The position numbers and the translations under genes were made by a program. Source: JALYRV01 sp036675475 (GTDB taxonomy: Bacteria > Acidobacteriota > Vicinamibacteria > Vicinamibacterales > SCN-69-37). Taken from it: a stretch of DNA of 64,000 nucleotides. Below, in pieces: positions 26,395-34,753 of this stretch. Position 1 is the first letter of the stretch. The number at the start of each line of letters is the position of its first letter. The stretch lies in contig JAKFEY010000069.1 of NCBI GenBank assembly GCA_036675475.1, positions 1 through 64,000 of the forward strand, in the 5' to 3' direction. Under the pieces are notes generated by a model that did not search any database, was not told the origin of the DNA, and worked only from the letters and a program-made list of their open reading frames with translations.

Positions 26395-26972
26395 CACGCG
26401 AACCTGCACTCCCCGTCCACGGCGGCCTCCAGCCGCTTCAAATACTCTTTCCGCGGAATCTCCACCGCCCCGAACTGCGTCAGGTGCGGGGTCACCCACT
26501 GGATGTCGAGCAGCGTGAAGCCGCGCGCGCGGAGGCGCTCGACGAGCGCGGCCAGCGCGAACTTCGACGCGTCGGTGGCGCGGTGGAACATCGACTCGCC
26601 GAAGAACGCGCAGCCCACCGCGACGCCGTAGAGGCCGCCCGTCAGGACGCCGTCCTGCCACACTTCCACCGAGTGCGCGTGCCCGAGATCGTGCAGGCTC
26701 TCGTAGCTGTCGAGAATGTCGCCGGTGATCCACGTCCCGTCGCCATCCGGCCGCTCGGCACAGGCCTGGACGACGTCGACGAAGGCGGTGTTGATGCGGA
26801 TGTCGATGGGCGCCGCGCGCATGGCGCGCGCGAGGCGGCGCGGCAGATGGAAGGTGTCGAGCGGAATGATGCCGCGCGGATCGGGCGAGAACCACTGCAC
26901 CGACCCGTCAGGCATGCCCATCGGGAACAGGCCGCGGCGATAGCCTTCCAAAAGCAGAGAGGGCGGAATCAT
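26394..26972 (-). CDS. aat: leucyl/phenylalanyl-tRNA--protein transferase
   Basis: 192 residues from ATG at 26972. The family signature is complete: GYRRGLFPMG near the start, WFSPDPRGIIPLD, then WITGDILDSYESLHDLGHAHSVE, GGLYGVAVGCAFFGESMF and TLLDIQWVTPHLTQFGAVEIPR. The enzyme adds Leu or Phe from tRNA to proteins with N-terminal Lys or Arg, marking them for ClpS/ClpAP (N-degron pathway). The 11 codons upstream of the chosen start (MLFPFSSFQFP) only translate a junction repeat. The chain is slightly shorter than the E. coli enzyme (234) but includes all core motifs. Confidence 0.95.
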   Translation of the reverse strand: MIPPSLLLEGYRRGLFPMGMPDGSVQWFSPDPRGIIPLDTFHLPRRLARAMRAAPIDIRINTAFVDVVQACAERPDGDGTWITGDILDSYESLHDLGHAHSVEVWQDGVLTGGLYGVAVGCAFFGESMFHRATDASKFALAALVERLRARGFTLLDIQWVTPHLTQFGAVEIPRKEYLKRLEAAVDGECRFA

Positions 26973-26973
26973 T

Positions 26974-27048
26974 GGAAACTGGAAACTGGAAAATGGAAAT
27001 AGCAATTGCTCAAATGCTATTTCCCATTTCCATTTTCCACTTTCCAGT
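26974..27048. repeat. tandem GGAAACT/GGAAAAT words with inverted copies
   Basis: Left arm 26974-27004 repeats GGAAACT twice and then GGAAAATGGAAATAGCA; right arm 27015-27048 is its near-perfect inverse (TGCTATTTCCCATTTCCATT...). The loop is about 10 bases. It fills the gap between uspA and aat and is strikingly A-rich on one strand compared with the GC-rich surroundings. The aat promoter or leader must run through it. Confidence 0.85.
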
Positions 27049-27058
27049 GCCCTTTCTT

Positions 27059-27469
27059 CTACCGGTGCTTCCAGACGAGCAGCGAACAGGGCGCGGCGTC
27101 GAGCAGCGCGGGCGCGAGCTCTTTGGCTTCTTCGCCCGCCAGGCCGATGACGATCAAGTCGATCTTCGCGTCAGCCGCGTACTCCGCAATCGCGCGAACG
27201 GGATCGCCCGTGCGAAGCTGAATGGTCGGCAGCTCGGCGTCGGCGCCGAAGATCGGGCGCAGCTTCTGGCGCGCCTCCTCCTCCATCGCCTGGTGCACGT
27301 CGGGCAGGCCCGCGGCGTCGACCTCCGCCTGCCAGCCGGCGTTGAGCGGATCGTCCTGCGTGAAGATCACGTGAAGCGTCGCGCCGAGGCCGTCGGCCAG
27401 CGCGTGCACCGCGTTGACGTCCGAGGCGTTCGGCAGCGAGCTGCCGATGTGAAGAAGCACGTTTGTCAT
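27059..27469 (-). CDS. universal stress protein-like (UspA fold) protein
   Basis: 136 residues from ATG at 27469, which makes an ATGA overlap with the ferredoxin stop; ATG at 27481 is an alternative. The fold pattern is visible: MTNVLLHIGSSLPNA (strand 1), HALADGLGATLHVIF, IAEYAADAKIDLIVIGLAGEE and a final PCSLLVWKHR, the usual Usp end. The ATP-binding G-2x-G-9x-G(S/T) motif is not clear, so it may belong to the non-nucleotide-binding group. Role: probably stress or redox related, because it is coupled to a ferredoxin. Confidence 0.7.
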   Translation of the reverse strand: MTNVLLHIGSSLPNASDVNAVHALADGLGATLHVIFTQDDPLNAGWQAEVDAAGLPDVHQAMEEEARQKLRPIFGADAELPTIQLRTGDPVRAIAEYAADAKIDLIVIGLAGEEAKELAPALLDAAPCSLLVWKHR

Positions 27470-27822
27470 TTTGTCGTCCACACCGGCGGCGGCTGAATGT
27501 CCGGCTCCGGCGGCGAGCCGGCGTCGGCGCGGCCCGATCCCGCCAGCCGGCTGATCGCGCGCACGCTCATGTCGTGGTCACAGAGAATCTGACAGGACAG
27601 CCGCACACCCGTAAGGCCCTTCGCCTCGAGCCGCGTCTTCTCGGCCTCGGTCATCGCCTCGGGCTCGCCCTCGATGAACTCGACGCGGCACGTCGTGCAC
27701 CGCGCGTTGCCGCCGCACGCGTGCAGCTGATCGATCCCCGCGTCCTGCTCGAGCGCCAGCACCAGCCGCTTGCCCTGCGGCACATCAAAGGTGCCCGCGC
27801 CGTCTACCGTGAGTTTAGGCAT
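27466..27822 (-). CDS. 2Fe-2S ferredoxin (plant/adrenodoxin type)
   Basis: 118 residues. Cluster ligands follow the C-x5-C-x2-C-xn-C pattern: C36 and C42/C45 in ACGGNARCTTC, and C77 in RLSCQILC. The N-terminal beta-grasp part (MPKLTVDGAGTFDVPQGKRL) is typical. The last ~30 residues are Pro-rich and unconserved. It should carry single electrons in the cytoplasm; its partner reductase is not in the window. Its start lies inside the end of the epimerase gene (8-base overlap) and its stop overlaps uspA, so the three form a coupled set. Confidence 0.9.
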   Translation of the reverse strand: MPKLTVDGAGTFDVPQGKRLVLALEQDAGIDQLHACGGNARCTTCRVEFIEGEPEAMTEAEKTRLEAKGLTGVRLSCQILCDHDMSVRAISRLAGSGRADAGSPPEPDIQPPPVWTTK

Positions 27823-28834
27823 ATCGTGTCTTGATCCCCGGAATCAGATAGTCGTTGAAGGCCTTGTGCAAATCGTAGGCCGGGTGGAAGCCCCAGTCGC
27901 GCCGCGCCGCCGAGTCATCCACGTCCTCGGGCCAGCTGTCGACGATGCCCTGCCGCTTTTCGTCGACCGTGTATTCGATGCGCGCCGAGGGAAACGCGTT
28001 CCGCACGAGCGCCTCCACCTCGGCCGCCGAGGGATTGAACGCCCCCAGGTTGTACGTCGTGCGCGACAGCGCCGCGCGCGGCGCCGCCGCCAGCGCCAGC
28101 AGCGCCGTCACGGCATCAGGCATCGCCATGAACGGAATCCGCGTGTCGGGCCGCACGAAGCACGCGTACGCCTCGCCCTTCGCCGCCGCATGAATCATCT
28201 CGGGCGCGTAATCCGAGGTGCCGCCCGACGGCACCGTCGCCGCCGAAATCAATCCCGGAAAGCGCACGCCGCGGAAGTCCACGCGCCCCGACGCCGGCTC
28301 CGCCGCCAGCCGCTTGTAATGCCGCGCGTAGTAGTCGCCCAGCAGCTCGCAATACAGCTTGTTGCACCCATACATCGTCGCCGGCCGCGTCCAGGCGTCT
28401 TCGGCCACTTTGCCGGCGCGATGCTTGGTGTCGAGATCGGGCAGGCCGAACGCGGCAATCGATGACGGATACAGGAACGTGACGGGCCGGCCGTGCGATT
28501 CGGCTTCGCGCTGCGCGAACTCGAGCAGGTTCAGCGTGCCTTCGACGTTCACTTCGTGCGCGGTCAGCGGCGTGAACTCCGAGCGCGTCGACAGCAGCGC
28601 GGCGAGATGGAACACCAGCTCCACCTCGAACTCGGCGAGGATGCGCTCGAGCAGCGCCGTGTCGAGAATCGAGCCGGTGAATTCGCGCGACACGAGGCGG
28701 CCGAGCGCGGGATCGAGCGGCGCGACGTCGAGCGTGATGATCGGACGATGGCCATCGGCAGCAAGCCGCTCGATCAGGCCGTGGCCGATCTCGCCGCCCG
28801 CGCCTGTGATCAGGACGACAGGTTTTCGAAGCAT
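27815..28834 (-). CDS. NAD-dependent epimerase/dehydratase (extended SDR, L-threonine-dehydrogenase-like)
   Basis: 339 residues. Rossmann motif LITGAGGEIGHGLIE, then LVFHLAALLSTRSEF, VNVEGTLNLLE, YPSSIAAFG (catalytic Ser) and MYGCNKLYCE (YxxxK catalytic pair). The first 100 residues and the 'HLAALLS' stretch look most like the short-chain L-threonine 3-dehydrogenase/UDP-sugar epimerase-like branch rather than GalE. Product: either 2-amino-3-ketobutyrate from threonine or an epimerised nucleotide sugar. No kbl (glycine C-acetyltransferase) gene is adjacent to support the threonine reading. It is followed, with overlap, by the ferredoxin gene. Confidence 0.8.
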   Translation of the reverse strand: MLRKPVVLITGAGGEIGHGLIERLAADGHRPIITLDVAPLDPALGRLVSREFTGSILDTALLERILAEFEVELVFHLAALLSTRSEFTPLTAHEVNVEGTLNLLEFAQREAESHGRPVTFLYPSSIAAFGLPDLDTKHRAGKVAEDAWTRPATMYGCNKLYCELLGDYYARHYKRLAAEPASGRVDFRGVRFPGLISAATVPSGGTSDYAPEMIHAAAKGEAYACFVRPDTRIPFMAMPDAVTALLALAAAPRAALSRTTYNLGAFNPSAAEVEALVRNAFPSARIEYTVDEKRQGIVDSWPEDVDDSAARRDWGFHPAYDLHKAFNDYLIPGIKTRYA

Positions 28835-28841
28835 GAGCGTT

Positions 28842-29702
28842 TTACGAGGACATCATCCAGGCGTAGTGAACGAGCGACGCGATGATGGCAAGGGCCGACG
28901 CGGCCAGGCAGACGAGCGCGCCGACGAGATGATTGAGACGTTCGGGCTTCCAGGGGTCGAGCCAGCGCGCGGCCAGATAGCCGCCCGCGAAGCCGCCGAG
29001 ATGCGCCCAGTTGTCGACGCCCGACATGATCAGGCCGAAGACGAAGAGGACGACGGCATACATCAGCGCCTGGGAGGTTTCCGCGCTGCTGCCGCGCAGG
29101 CGGCCGTACGCGACCAGCGCGCCGAGCAGCCCGAACACCGACGCCGACGCGCCGAGCGTCATGCCCGCGCCCCCGCCGAGCAGCGGCACGCCCGGCACGT
29201 AGTAGCCCATGAAGGAGCTGAGAAGGAAGCCGGCGACGCCGGCAAGTGTATAGATGATGATCATGCGGCCGGCGCCGAAGACTTCGGCGGTGGCCGGGCC
29301 GAGCTGCCTCACCCACATCATGTTGAACAGAATGTGCAGCAGGCTGCCGTGCAGCCAGCCCGCGCTGAGCACGGTCCACCAGCGGTTCGCCAGGAACATG
29401 GGCACGCCGCCGCTGGCGCCAAACTGGAACATCGCGCGATCGCTCGGCGACAGCAGGTTGAAGAGCCCCTGCATGCCGATCTGGCCGTTCGACATGAGCA
29501 GCATCAGCACGAACAGCACGCTCGAGCCGATGATAACGACCTGGACGAAGCCGAGATCGCTGCCCAGGCGGCGGATGGCGCCGGCATAGCCCCACAGGCC
29601 CGGGTTGCTGCGGCCGCAGCTGTAGCACTTGTCGTCGTTGACCCCCACCAGGGTGCCGCACGAGGCGCAGACAACTGACCCGGTGGTTTGGCGGCGCAGC
29701 AT
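28842..29702 (-). CDS. rhomboid intramembrane serine protease with N-terminal zinc ribbon
   Basis: 286 residues. A zinc ribbon (C12xxC15 and C26xxC29 in VVCASCG and KCYSCG) precedes about seven membrane helices. Rhomboid motifs: WLHGSLLHILFNM (118-128, His and Asn of the oxyanion region), the catalytic Ser186 in LGASASVFG, and the catalytic His234 in NWAHLGGFAGGY. The GxSx motif has Ala instead of the more common Gly after the Ser. It should cleave transmembrane segments of membrane proteins. It lies 7 bases upstream of the epimerase gene and so probably belongs to the same operon. It is divergent from the dihydroflavonol-reductase-like gene. Confidence 0.92.
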   Translation of the reverse strand: MLRRQTTGSVVCASCGTLVGVNDDKCYSCGRSNPGLWGYAGAIRRLGSDLGFVQVVIIGSSVLFVLMLLMSNGQIGMQGLFNLLSPSDRAMFQFGASGGVPMFLANRWWTVLSAGWLHGSLLHILFNMMWVRQLGPATAEVFGAGRMIIIYTLAGVAGFLLSSFMGYYVPGVPLLGGGAGMTLGASASVFGLLGALVAYGRLRGSSAETSQALMYAVVLFVFGLIMSGVDNWAHLGGFAGGYLAARWLDPWKPERLNHLVGALVCLAASALAIIASLVHYAWMMSS

Positions 29703-29719
29703 CCGGGAAAGAATACCGT

Positions 29720-30685
29720 ATGCGCGTTCTCGTCACCGGTGGATCCGGCTATCTCGGACAGGCCATCGTCGGCGCCCTGGCGGCGCGGGGGCATGCGCCG
29801 GTGGTGTTCGCGCGCGCGCCTGCGGAGGCGCCGGGCGTGGAGGTCGTTGCGGGCGATGTCACCGACGCCTCGGCGCTCATCCGTGCCGCGCGCGACGTGG
29901 ATGCCATCTGCCACAGCGCGGCGCTCGTCAGCATCTGGGAGCGCGACCCGTCGCGCTTCGACGCCGTCAACGTGCGCGGCGTTGCCAACGCGATCGCCGC
30001 CGCGAGAGCCGCGGGACACGATCGCTTCGTCTATACGTCCAGCTTCCTCGCGCTTCCGCCGGCCGGCGCGTCCGCGCCGATCCGTGGCAACGACTATCAG
30101 CGCACGAAGGCGGATGCGGCGCGCGTCGCCGATGCCGCCGCGCGCGACGGCTTTCCCATCACACGGCTCTATCCCGGGGTCATCTATGGCCCTTCGACTC
30201 GCCTCGAGACAGGGGCCCGCTCAGGGCAAGCCCCGCTTCGCGAGAGCGATCTCGTCGGGCGCCTGATCCGCGATCAGATCACCGGCCGCTTTCCGGTGAT
30301 GGTCGGCGGCGATCGCATCTGGTCGCTCGCGTGGCTGGAAGATGTGGCGGAGGCGCACGTGACGGCGATCGAGCGCGGCGGCGCGGGCGGGTTCAGCCTT
30401 GGCGGCGAGAACCTGCCGCAGCGGCGGCTCTATGAAATCGTGCGCGACCTCACCGGGGCGCGCATCCCGCGCGCGCTGCCGCCCGCGCTGGCGCGGGCCG
30501 CGGGCCACATCGAGGTGACGCGCGCGAGGGTTACCGGGCGGCGTCCGGCCCTGACGCCCGCCACCGTGGCCATCTTCGAGCACGACTGGCCGCTCGACAG
30601 CACCGAGGCGATGGCGGCGCTGAACTATCGCATCACACCGCTCGTCGAAGGCGTGCAGCACTTGCTGGATCCATCCGGATTGTAA
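29720..30685 (+). CDS. NAD(P)-dependent epimerase/dehydratase (dihydroflavonol-reductase-like SDR)
   Basis: 321 residues. VTGGSGYLGQAIVGAL is the nucleotide-binding loop, followed by AICHSAALVS, DAVNVRGVANAI, FVYTSSFLAL and YQRTKADAA (YxxxK). It is closest to the 'hopanoid-associated sugar epimerase/DFR-like' group; the substrate is unknown. Codons ~155-173 (30184-30240) carry an insert STRLETGARSGQAPL encoded by DNA like CCCTTCGACTCGC...CGCTCAGGGCAAGCCC, an interspersed-element type. The gene ends in the TGTAAATGGTAAAT word. The downstream sigma gene starts 86 bases later. Confidence 0.82.
   Translation: MRVLVTGGSGYLGQAIVGALAARGHAPVVFARAPAEAPGVEVVAGDVTDASALIRAARDVDAICHSAALVSIWERDPSRFDAVNVRGVANAIAAARAAGHDRFVYTSSFLALPPAGASAPIRGNDYQRTKADAARVADAAARDGFPITRLYPGVIYGPSTRLETGARSGQAPLRESDLVGRLIRDQITGRFPVMVGGDRIWSLAWLEDVAEAHVTAIERGGAGGFSLGGENLPQRRLYEIVRDLTGARIPRALPPALARAAGHIEVTRARVTGRRPALTPATVAIFEHDWPLDSTEAMAALNYRITPLVEGVQHLLDPSGL
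30186..30228. repeat. interspersed CCCTTCGACTCGC...CGCTCAGGGC element in coding DNA
   Basis: CCCTTCGACTCGCCTCGAGA followed by a short spacer and CGCTCAGGGCAAGCCCC, inside the epimerase gene and in frame. A related sequence (CCCTTCGG..CGCTCAGGGC) lies in frame in ispA at 61640-61660, and a weaker one (CCCTTTGGCCCGACTCGCC) is at 38758-38776 in the gap before queG. Confidence 0.5.
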
Positions 30686-30771
30686 ATGGTAAATCGACCC
30701 GACCTGTCGGCCGACACCTCACGATTCGCCAGCTTTCTTTCAGCTAACCCCCAACATCGCTCGAACGTCAT

Positions 30772-31335
30772 ATGAACCAGATGCGCGAGGATGCCGCCGC
30801 CGTTGCCCTGGCGAGGGACGGCGATTCCGAGGCCTTCCGGTCCCTCGTGGAGCGGCACAGCCGTCTCGTGTTCCGGGTCGCGTACCGGATGACCGGCAAC
30901 GAGGCCGACGCCGAGGATGTCGTGCAGAACACGTTTCTGCGGGCGTATCAACAGCTCGGCCGGTTCGAATCGCGCGCGAACTTCGGCACGTGGGTTTACC
31001 GGATCGCCGTGAACTGCGCCATCGATTACATGCGGGCCAGGCCCAAACGTGAGTCGGCCGAGGAAGACGACACGCTCGAGCGCGCGGCGGGCGGCACCGG
31101 CGCGCCCGACGCCGAGCAGATGGTGCTCGGCAGCGAAATCGGCGCGCGGGTGCAGGCGGCGCTCAACCGGCTCAGCGACATGGAGCGCGCGGCCTTCGTC
31201 ATGCGGCACTACCAGGGGTTTTCGATCGAGGAGATCGGGCGGTCGCTGGGTCTGAAGACCAACGCGACCAAACACAGCATCTTCCGCGCGGTGCGCAAGA
31301 TGCGCGTCGCGCTGGAACCATTCGTCGAGTCATGA
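30772..31335 (+). CDS. ECF RNA polymerase sigma factor
   Basis: 187 residues with both ECF domains: region 2 (VFRVAYRMTGNEADAEDVVQ, TFLRAYQQLGRFESRANFGT, TWVYRIAVNCAIDYMR) and region 4 (LNRLSDMERAAFVMRHYQGF, SIEEIGRSLGLKTNATKHSI). Between them is an acidic linker (ESAEEDDTLERAA). It is coupled by ATGA to a zinc-finger anti-sigma gene. It probably drives the downstream HEAT/permease genes and its own promoter, by analogy with other ECF-anti-sigma pairs. I could not identify a confident ECF promoter upstream. Confidence 0.93.
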   Translation: MNQMREDAAAVALARDGDSEAFRSLVERHSRLVFRVAYRMTGNEADAEDVVQNTFLRAYQQLGRFESRANFGTWVYRIAVNCAIDYMRARPKRESAEEDDTLERAAGGTGAPDAEQMVLGSEIGARVQAALNRLSDMERAAFVMRHYQGFSIEEIGRSLGLKTNATKHSIFRAVRKMRVALEPFVES

Positions 31336-32108
31336 ACATGCATCTGAGCGAAGACGATCTCATCCTGCACTACTACGGCGAGGCCGGCCCGGAGGAAGCG
31401 GGTGCCGAGCGGCACCTGGCGGACTGCGGCGCGTGCCGCGGCGCGTTTCAGGCGCTGCGCCAGGTGATGGACACGATCGACGCCGCGCCGGTGCCCGAGC
31501 CCGCCGCCGGCTTCGAGCGCATCGTGTGGGCCGGACTTCAGAACCGGGATGATTTTTCCCGGAAACCCCGGGGAAAATCATCCCGGTTCTTTGCGCTGTC
31601 GTTTGCCGGCGCGCTGGCCGCCGCCATCCTCGCGGTGATCGTGTGGCAGTTCGATTTCACGCTCACGCGCACGCCCGCGGCCGACACCGTCGTGGCCGAC
31701 GCCGAGGCGCACCGGCAGACGGTGCTCCTGACCGCGGTCAGCGATCACATCGAGCAGTCGGAACTCGTGCTCGTGGAGCTGGCGAACGCCGAGACGCCCG
31801 AGGGCGGACTCGACGTCTCGCTCGAGCGCACCACGGCCGACGATCTCGTGTCGGCCGGCCGTCTCTATCGCGAGACGGCCCGGCAGACCGGCGATCTGCA
31901 GCTCGCGGCGCTGCTCGACGAGCTCGAGCTCGTGCTCGTCGAACTCGCGCGCGGCCCCGAGGCCTTGTCGGCCGAACAGCTCGAAGGGCTCCGCGCGCAA
32001 ATCGCCGATCAGCAACTGATTTTCAAACTCCGCGTGCTCGCCTCCGAGGTCGAGGCACGCCAGAAGTCCGCACGCCCGCAACAGGGATCATCCAAGAGGT
32101 CGCTATGA
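31332..32108 (+). CDS. membrane-anchored zinc-finger anti-sigma factor
   Basis: 258 residues. The cytoplasmic ZAS-type zinc finger is H28xxxC32xxC35 (ERHLADCGACRGAF). One membrane helix follows at ~87-105 (FFALSFAGALAAAILAVIVW), then a large periplasmic/extracytoplasmic domain that is Leu/Glu-rich and probably helical. The design fits an ECF anti-sigma factor that senses a signal outside the membrane. The start overlaps the sigma stop (ATGA) and its stop overlaps the next start (ATGA). Between the finger and the helix, residues ~70-86 are encoded by an in-frame palindrome (31541-31589), which lengthens the linker. Confidence 0.85.
   Translation: MNMHLSEDDLILHYYGEAGPEEAGAERHLADCGACRGAFQALRQVMDTIDAAPVPEPAAGFERIVWAGLQNRDDFSRKPRGKSSRFFALSFAGALAAAILAVIVWQFDFTLTRTPAADTVVADAEAHRQTVLLTAVSDHIEQSELVLVELANAETPEGGLDVSLERTTADDLVSAGRLYRETARQTGDLQLAALLDELELVLVELARGPEALSAEQLEGLRAQIADQQLIFKLRVLASEVEARQKSARPQQGSSKRSL
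31541..31589. repeat. in-frame palindromic element (CCCGG family)
   Basis: Arms 31541-31562 and 31568-31589 are inverted copies with 21 of 22 matches (GAACCGGGATGATTTT shared exactly) and a 5-base loop. It lies wholly inside the anti-sigma gene and is translated as the NRDDFSRKPRGKSSRF linker. It is the shortest of the three complete members of the family in this window. Confidence 0.85.
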
Positions 32109-33679
32109 GATTTGCTTCCGTTACGCTCGCTGTCGCGCTCACGCTTGCCGCTGCCCCGGCGAGCGCGCAGGTTCCCCCGACACCGCCGCCGCCGCCCGCG
32201 CAGCCCGTGCCGGCACCGGCGCCTCCCGCGCCCCCGGCCCCGATGGACGTGCTGCTGCCCGCGCTGGCGCCGCTGGACATTGTCATGCCCATGCTGCCGC
32301 CGATGGACCTGCTGCTGCCGGCGATGCCGCAGCTGCCGGACATGCCCGACATGGCTGACCTGCGGGCGAAGATGGAGGCCGCGCGCGCCGCGATGCCGCC
32401 GATGGAGACCATTCAGGCGAAGCTGGCGGAGGCCGAAATCGCCATGGCCCGCGCGCCGTGGGGCATCGGACATGAGATGGCCGCCGTGGAAGCGGCGCGC
32501 GCCGCGGACCATGCCATGTGGGCCGTCCAGGCCGGCCCGGCAAGCGCGCGGCGCGACGCGGAGCGCGAGAACAGCTACTACGAGATGGGCCGCAGCGCGC
32601 TCGACCGCCGCAACTGGCAGGACGCGATCAACCGCTTCGAGCAGGCGGCCGCGCTCAAGGGCTCGCGCGCCGACGCGGCGCTCTACTGGAAGGCCTACGC
32701 GCAGGGCAAGCTCGGTCAGCGTGCCGAAGCGCTCGCCACGATCGACGCGCTCGTGAAGGGCTATCCGCAGAGCCGCTACCTGAGCGATGCCAAGGCCCTC
32801 GATCTCGAGCTGCGCGCGCGCACGGGCGCGGTGTCGCCCGAGTCGCAGCAGGATGAGGACCTCAAGCTGCTCGCGATCCAGGGCCTGCAGCATTCGGATC
32901 CCGAGCAGGCCATTCCCCTGCTCGAGAATCTGCTCGCCAAGTCGAACGGCCCGCGCCTCAAGGAGCGCGCGCTGTATGTGCTCGCGCTCAGCAACTCGCC
33001 GCGCGCGCAGGAAATCCTGCTCAGCATCGCCAAGGGCGGCGGCAACCCCGATCTGCAGCGCAAGGCGATCGATTATCTGGCGACGCAGAGCCGCCGCGAC
33101 GGCCGCTCGCGTCTCGAAGAGGTCTATCGCTCGACGCAGGATCCCGACGTGCGCGCGCGCGTGCTCCGCGCCTACGCCAGCGCCGGCGATCGCGCCCGCC
33201 TGCTGGCCGTCGCGCAGACCGAGCCGAACGAAGACGTCCGCCTCGCCGCGATCCGCTATCTGGGCTCCAGCGCGGCGATCACGGAGCTCGGCCAGCTCTA
33301 TGACAAGGAAACGAGCAAGGCCATCCGCATCCAGATCGTCCGCAGCCTGGCCAGCGCCGGCGCCATGGACCGCCTGCAGCAGATCGCGCGCGCGGAAACC
33401 GACGCCGAAATCCGCCTGCACGCGATCCGGTCGTTCGCGTCCGCCGGACGCGAGCGCAGCGGCACCATCCTGCAGGAGATGTACGCGAAGGAAACGTCGG
33501 CCGACGCCAAGCGCGCCATCATCCAGGCGCTGCGCGCGCAGGACGATGCCGAGGGACTGGTCGCGATCGCGCGGCGCGAAACCGATCCCAGGCTGAAGGA
33601 ACAGATCGTGCGCGCGCTGTCGACGATGACGAAGTCGAAGGCGGCGCTCGAGTACCTGATGGAACTGATCAACAAGTAG
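32105..33679 (+). CDS. secreted TPR/HEAT-repeat protein
   Basis: 524 residues from ATG at 32105 (ATGA overlap); the open frame upstream is a shadow. Signal peptide (MRFASVTLAVALTLAAAPASA), then a Pro-rich linker and an unusual Met/Leu/Pro-rich stretch (MDVLLPALAPLDIVMPML), a TPR-like pair (YYEMGRSALDRRNWQDAINR, ALYWKAYAQGKLGQRAEAL) and about eight HEAT-like helical pairs to the end (DPDVRARVLRAYASAGDRAR; RLQQIARAETDAEIRLHAIR). It is a protein-protein scaffold in the periplasm. With the anti-sigma factor before it and a second HEAT protein after it, it may regulate or sense for the sigma system. Confidence 0.8.
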   Translation: MRFASVTLAVALTLAAAPASAQVPPTPPPPPAQPVPAPAPPAPPAPMDVLLPALAPLDIVMPMLPPMDLLLPAMPQLPDMPDMADLRAKMEAARAAMPPMETIQAKLAEAEIAMARAPWGIGHEMAAVEAARAADHAMWAVQAGPASARRDAERENSYYEMGRSALDRRNWQDAINRFEQAAALKGSRADAALYWKAYAQGKLGQRAEALATIDALVKGYPQSRYLSDAKALDLELRARTGAVSPESQQDEDLKLLAIQGLQHSDPEQAIPLLENLLAKSNGPRLKERALYVLALSNSPRAQEILLSIAKGGGNPDLQRKAIDYLATQSRRDGRSRLEEVYRSTQDPDVRARVLRAYASAGDRARLLAVAQTEPNEDVRLAAIRYLGSSAAITELGQLYDKETSKAIRIQIVRSLASAGAMDRLQQIARAETDAEIRLHAIRSFASAGRERSGTILQEMYAKETSADAKRAIIQALRAQDDAEGLVAIARRETDPRLKEQIVRALSTMTKSKAALEYLMELINK

Positions 33680-33690
33680 GGAGCCCTGCC

Positions 33691-34746
33691 ATGCGCGCGC
33701 TCGCCCTCGCCGCCATCGTCGCGCTCCTTCCGCTGCAGGCGCCGCAGATCACCAACGGCACGGTGGTGGCCTCGACGGCCACCATCGACCGTACGATCGC
33801 GGCCGCCGCGTCCGCGCCCGAGCCGTCCTGGGTGGCGTGGAAAGTGCCGAGCGTCAACGGGCGCTCGCAGTCCTGCTGCTGGTACTCGAACAACAACGAG
33901 CACTGGAACGGCTGCTTCATCGAGCCGTCGCAGACGCTCGCGAGCGGCGCGCGGCCGCAGCCGCCCACCGGGCCGGTGCCGCTCGAGGCGGGCACGTCGC
34001 TGCTCGTGATGGCGCGCGTGGCCGAGGGCAAAGTCGAACGCGTGCGGATGTTCAGCGACGACTGCCCGCTCGACGCGGGCGGCCGCACCGTGCACCTGAT
34101 CGACAACGTCGCGCCCGATGCCAGCGTGCGCTGGCTCGCTGACCACATCACGGCGTCGCTCGCGGCCGACCGGCGATCCTCGAGCTACAACACGCCGCTG
34201 TCGGCCATCGCGAACACGGCCGGGCCCGCCGCCTATGCGGCCCTCGTCACATTCACCCAGCCGGCGCAGCCCTCACAGCTGCGGCGCCAGGCGATCTTCT
34301 GGATCGGCCAGGCGCGCGGCGCCGAAGGGTTCGCCACGCTGAAGACCATGCTCGATCGCGAGCCCGCCGGCGATCTGCGCCGCACGCTGGTGCAGGCCAT
34401 CAGCCGCTCGCGCGTGCCAGAGGCGCTGCCCACGCTGCTCGCGATCGCGAAGGCCGACAAAGACCCGGCATCGCGCGGCGAAGCGATCTTCTGGCTCGCG
34501 CAGACGGCCGGCAAGGCGGCCGCCGCCGACATCACCGCCGCCATCGAAAACGATCCCGACACAAAGGTGCAGGAGCGCGCCGTACAGGCGCTCAGCCAGC
34601 TGCCGAAAGACGAGGGCGTGCCGCTGCTGATTGGCATCGCGCGCACGCACAAGAACCCGAAGGTGCGCGAGCGCGCGATGTTCTGGCTGGGTCAGAGCAA
34701 GGATCCGCGCGCCACGAAGTTCTTCGAGGAGATTCTCATCAAGTAG
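33691..34746 (+). CDS. secreted HEAT-repeat protein
   Basis: 351 residues: signal peptide (MRALALAAIVALLPLQAPQ), a ~110-residue N-terminal domain with a Cys-rich patch (GRSQSCCWYSNNNEHWNGC) and no family I recognise, then four to five HEAT units (RRQAIFWIGQARGAEGF, RGEAIFWLAQTAGKAAAADI, KVRERAMFWLGQSKDPR). The repeated (A)IFWLGQ motif is a hallmark of bacterial HEAT proteins associated with metal or membrane enzymes. It lies 11 bases after the TPR/HEAT gene and 7 bases before the permease gene, so all three are one operon. Confidence 0.82.
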   Translation: MRALALAAIVALLPLQAPQITNGTVVASTATIDRTIAAAASAPEPSWVAWKVPSVNGRSQSCCWYSNNNEHWNGCFIEPSQTLASGARPQPPTGPVPLEAGTSLLVMARVAEGKVERVRMFSDDCPLDAGGRTVHLIDNVAPDASVRWLADHITASLAADRRSSSYNTPLSAIANTAGPAAYAALVTFTQPAQPSQLRRQAIFWIGQARGAEGFATLKTMLDREPAGDLRRTLVQAISRSRVPEALPTLLAIAKADKDPASRGEAIFWLAQTAGKAAAADITAAIENDPDTKVQERAVQALSQLPKDEGVPLLIGIARTHKNPKVRERAMFWLGQSKDPRATKFFEEILIK

Positions 34747-34753
34747 CGTTCCC

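Noticed and set aside
30746..30769. Possible ECF promoter (AACCC ... CGTC) before the sigma gene
   Set aside because: The -10-like CGTC would put the transcription start at or after the start codon. The spacing and -35 are also poor, so I do not call it.
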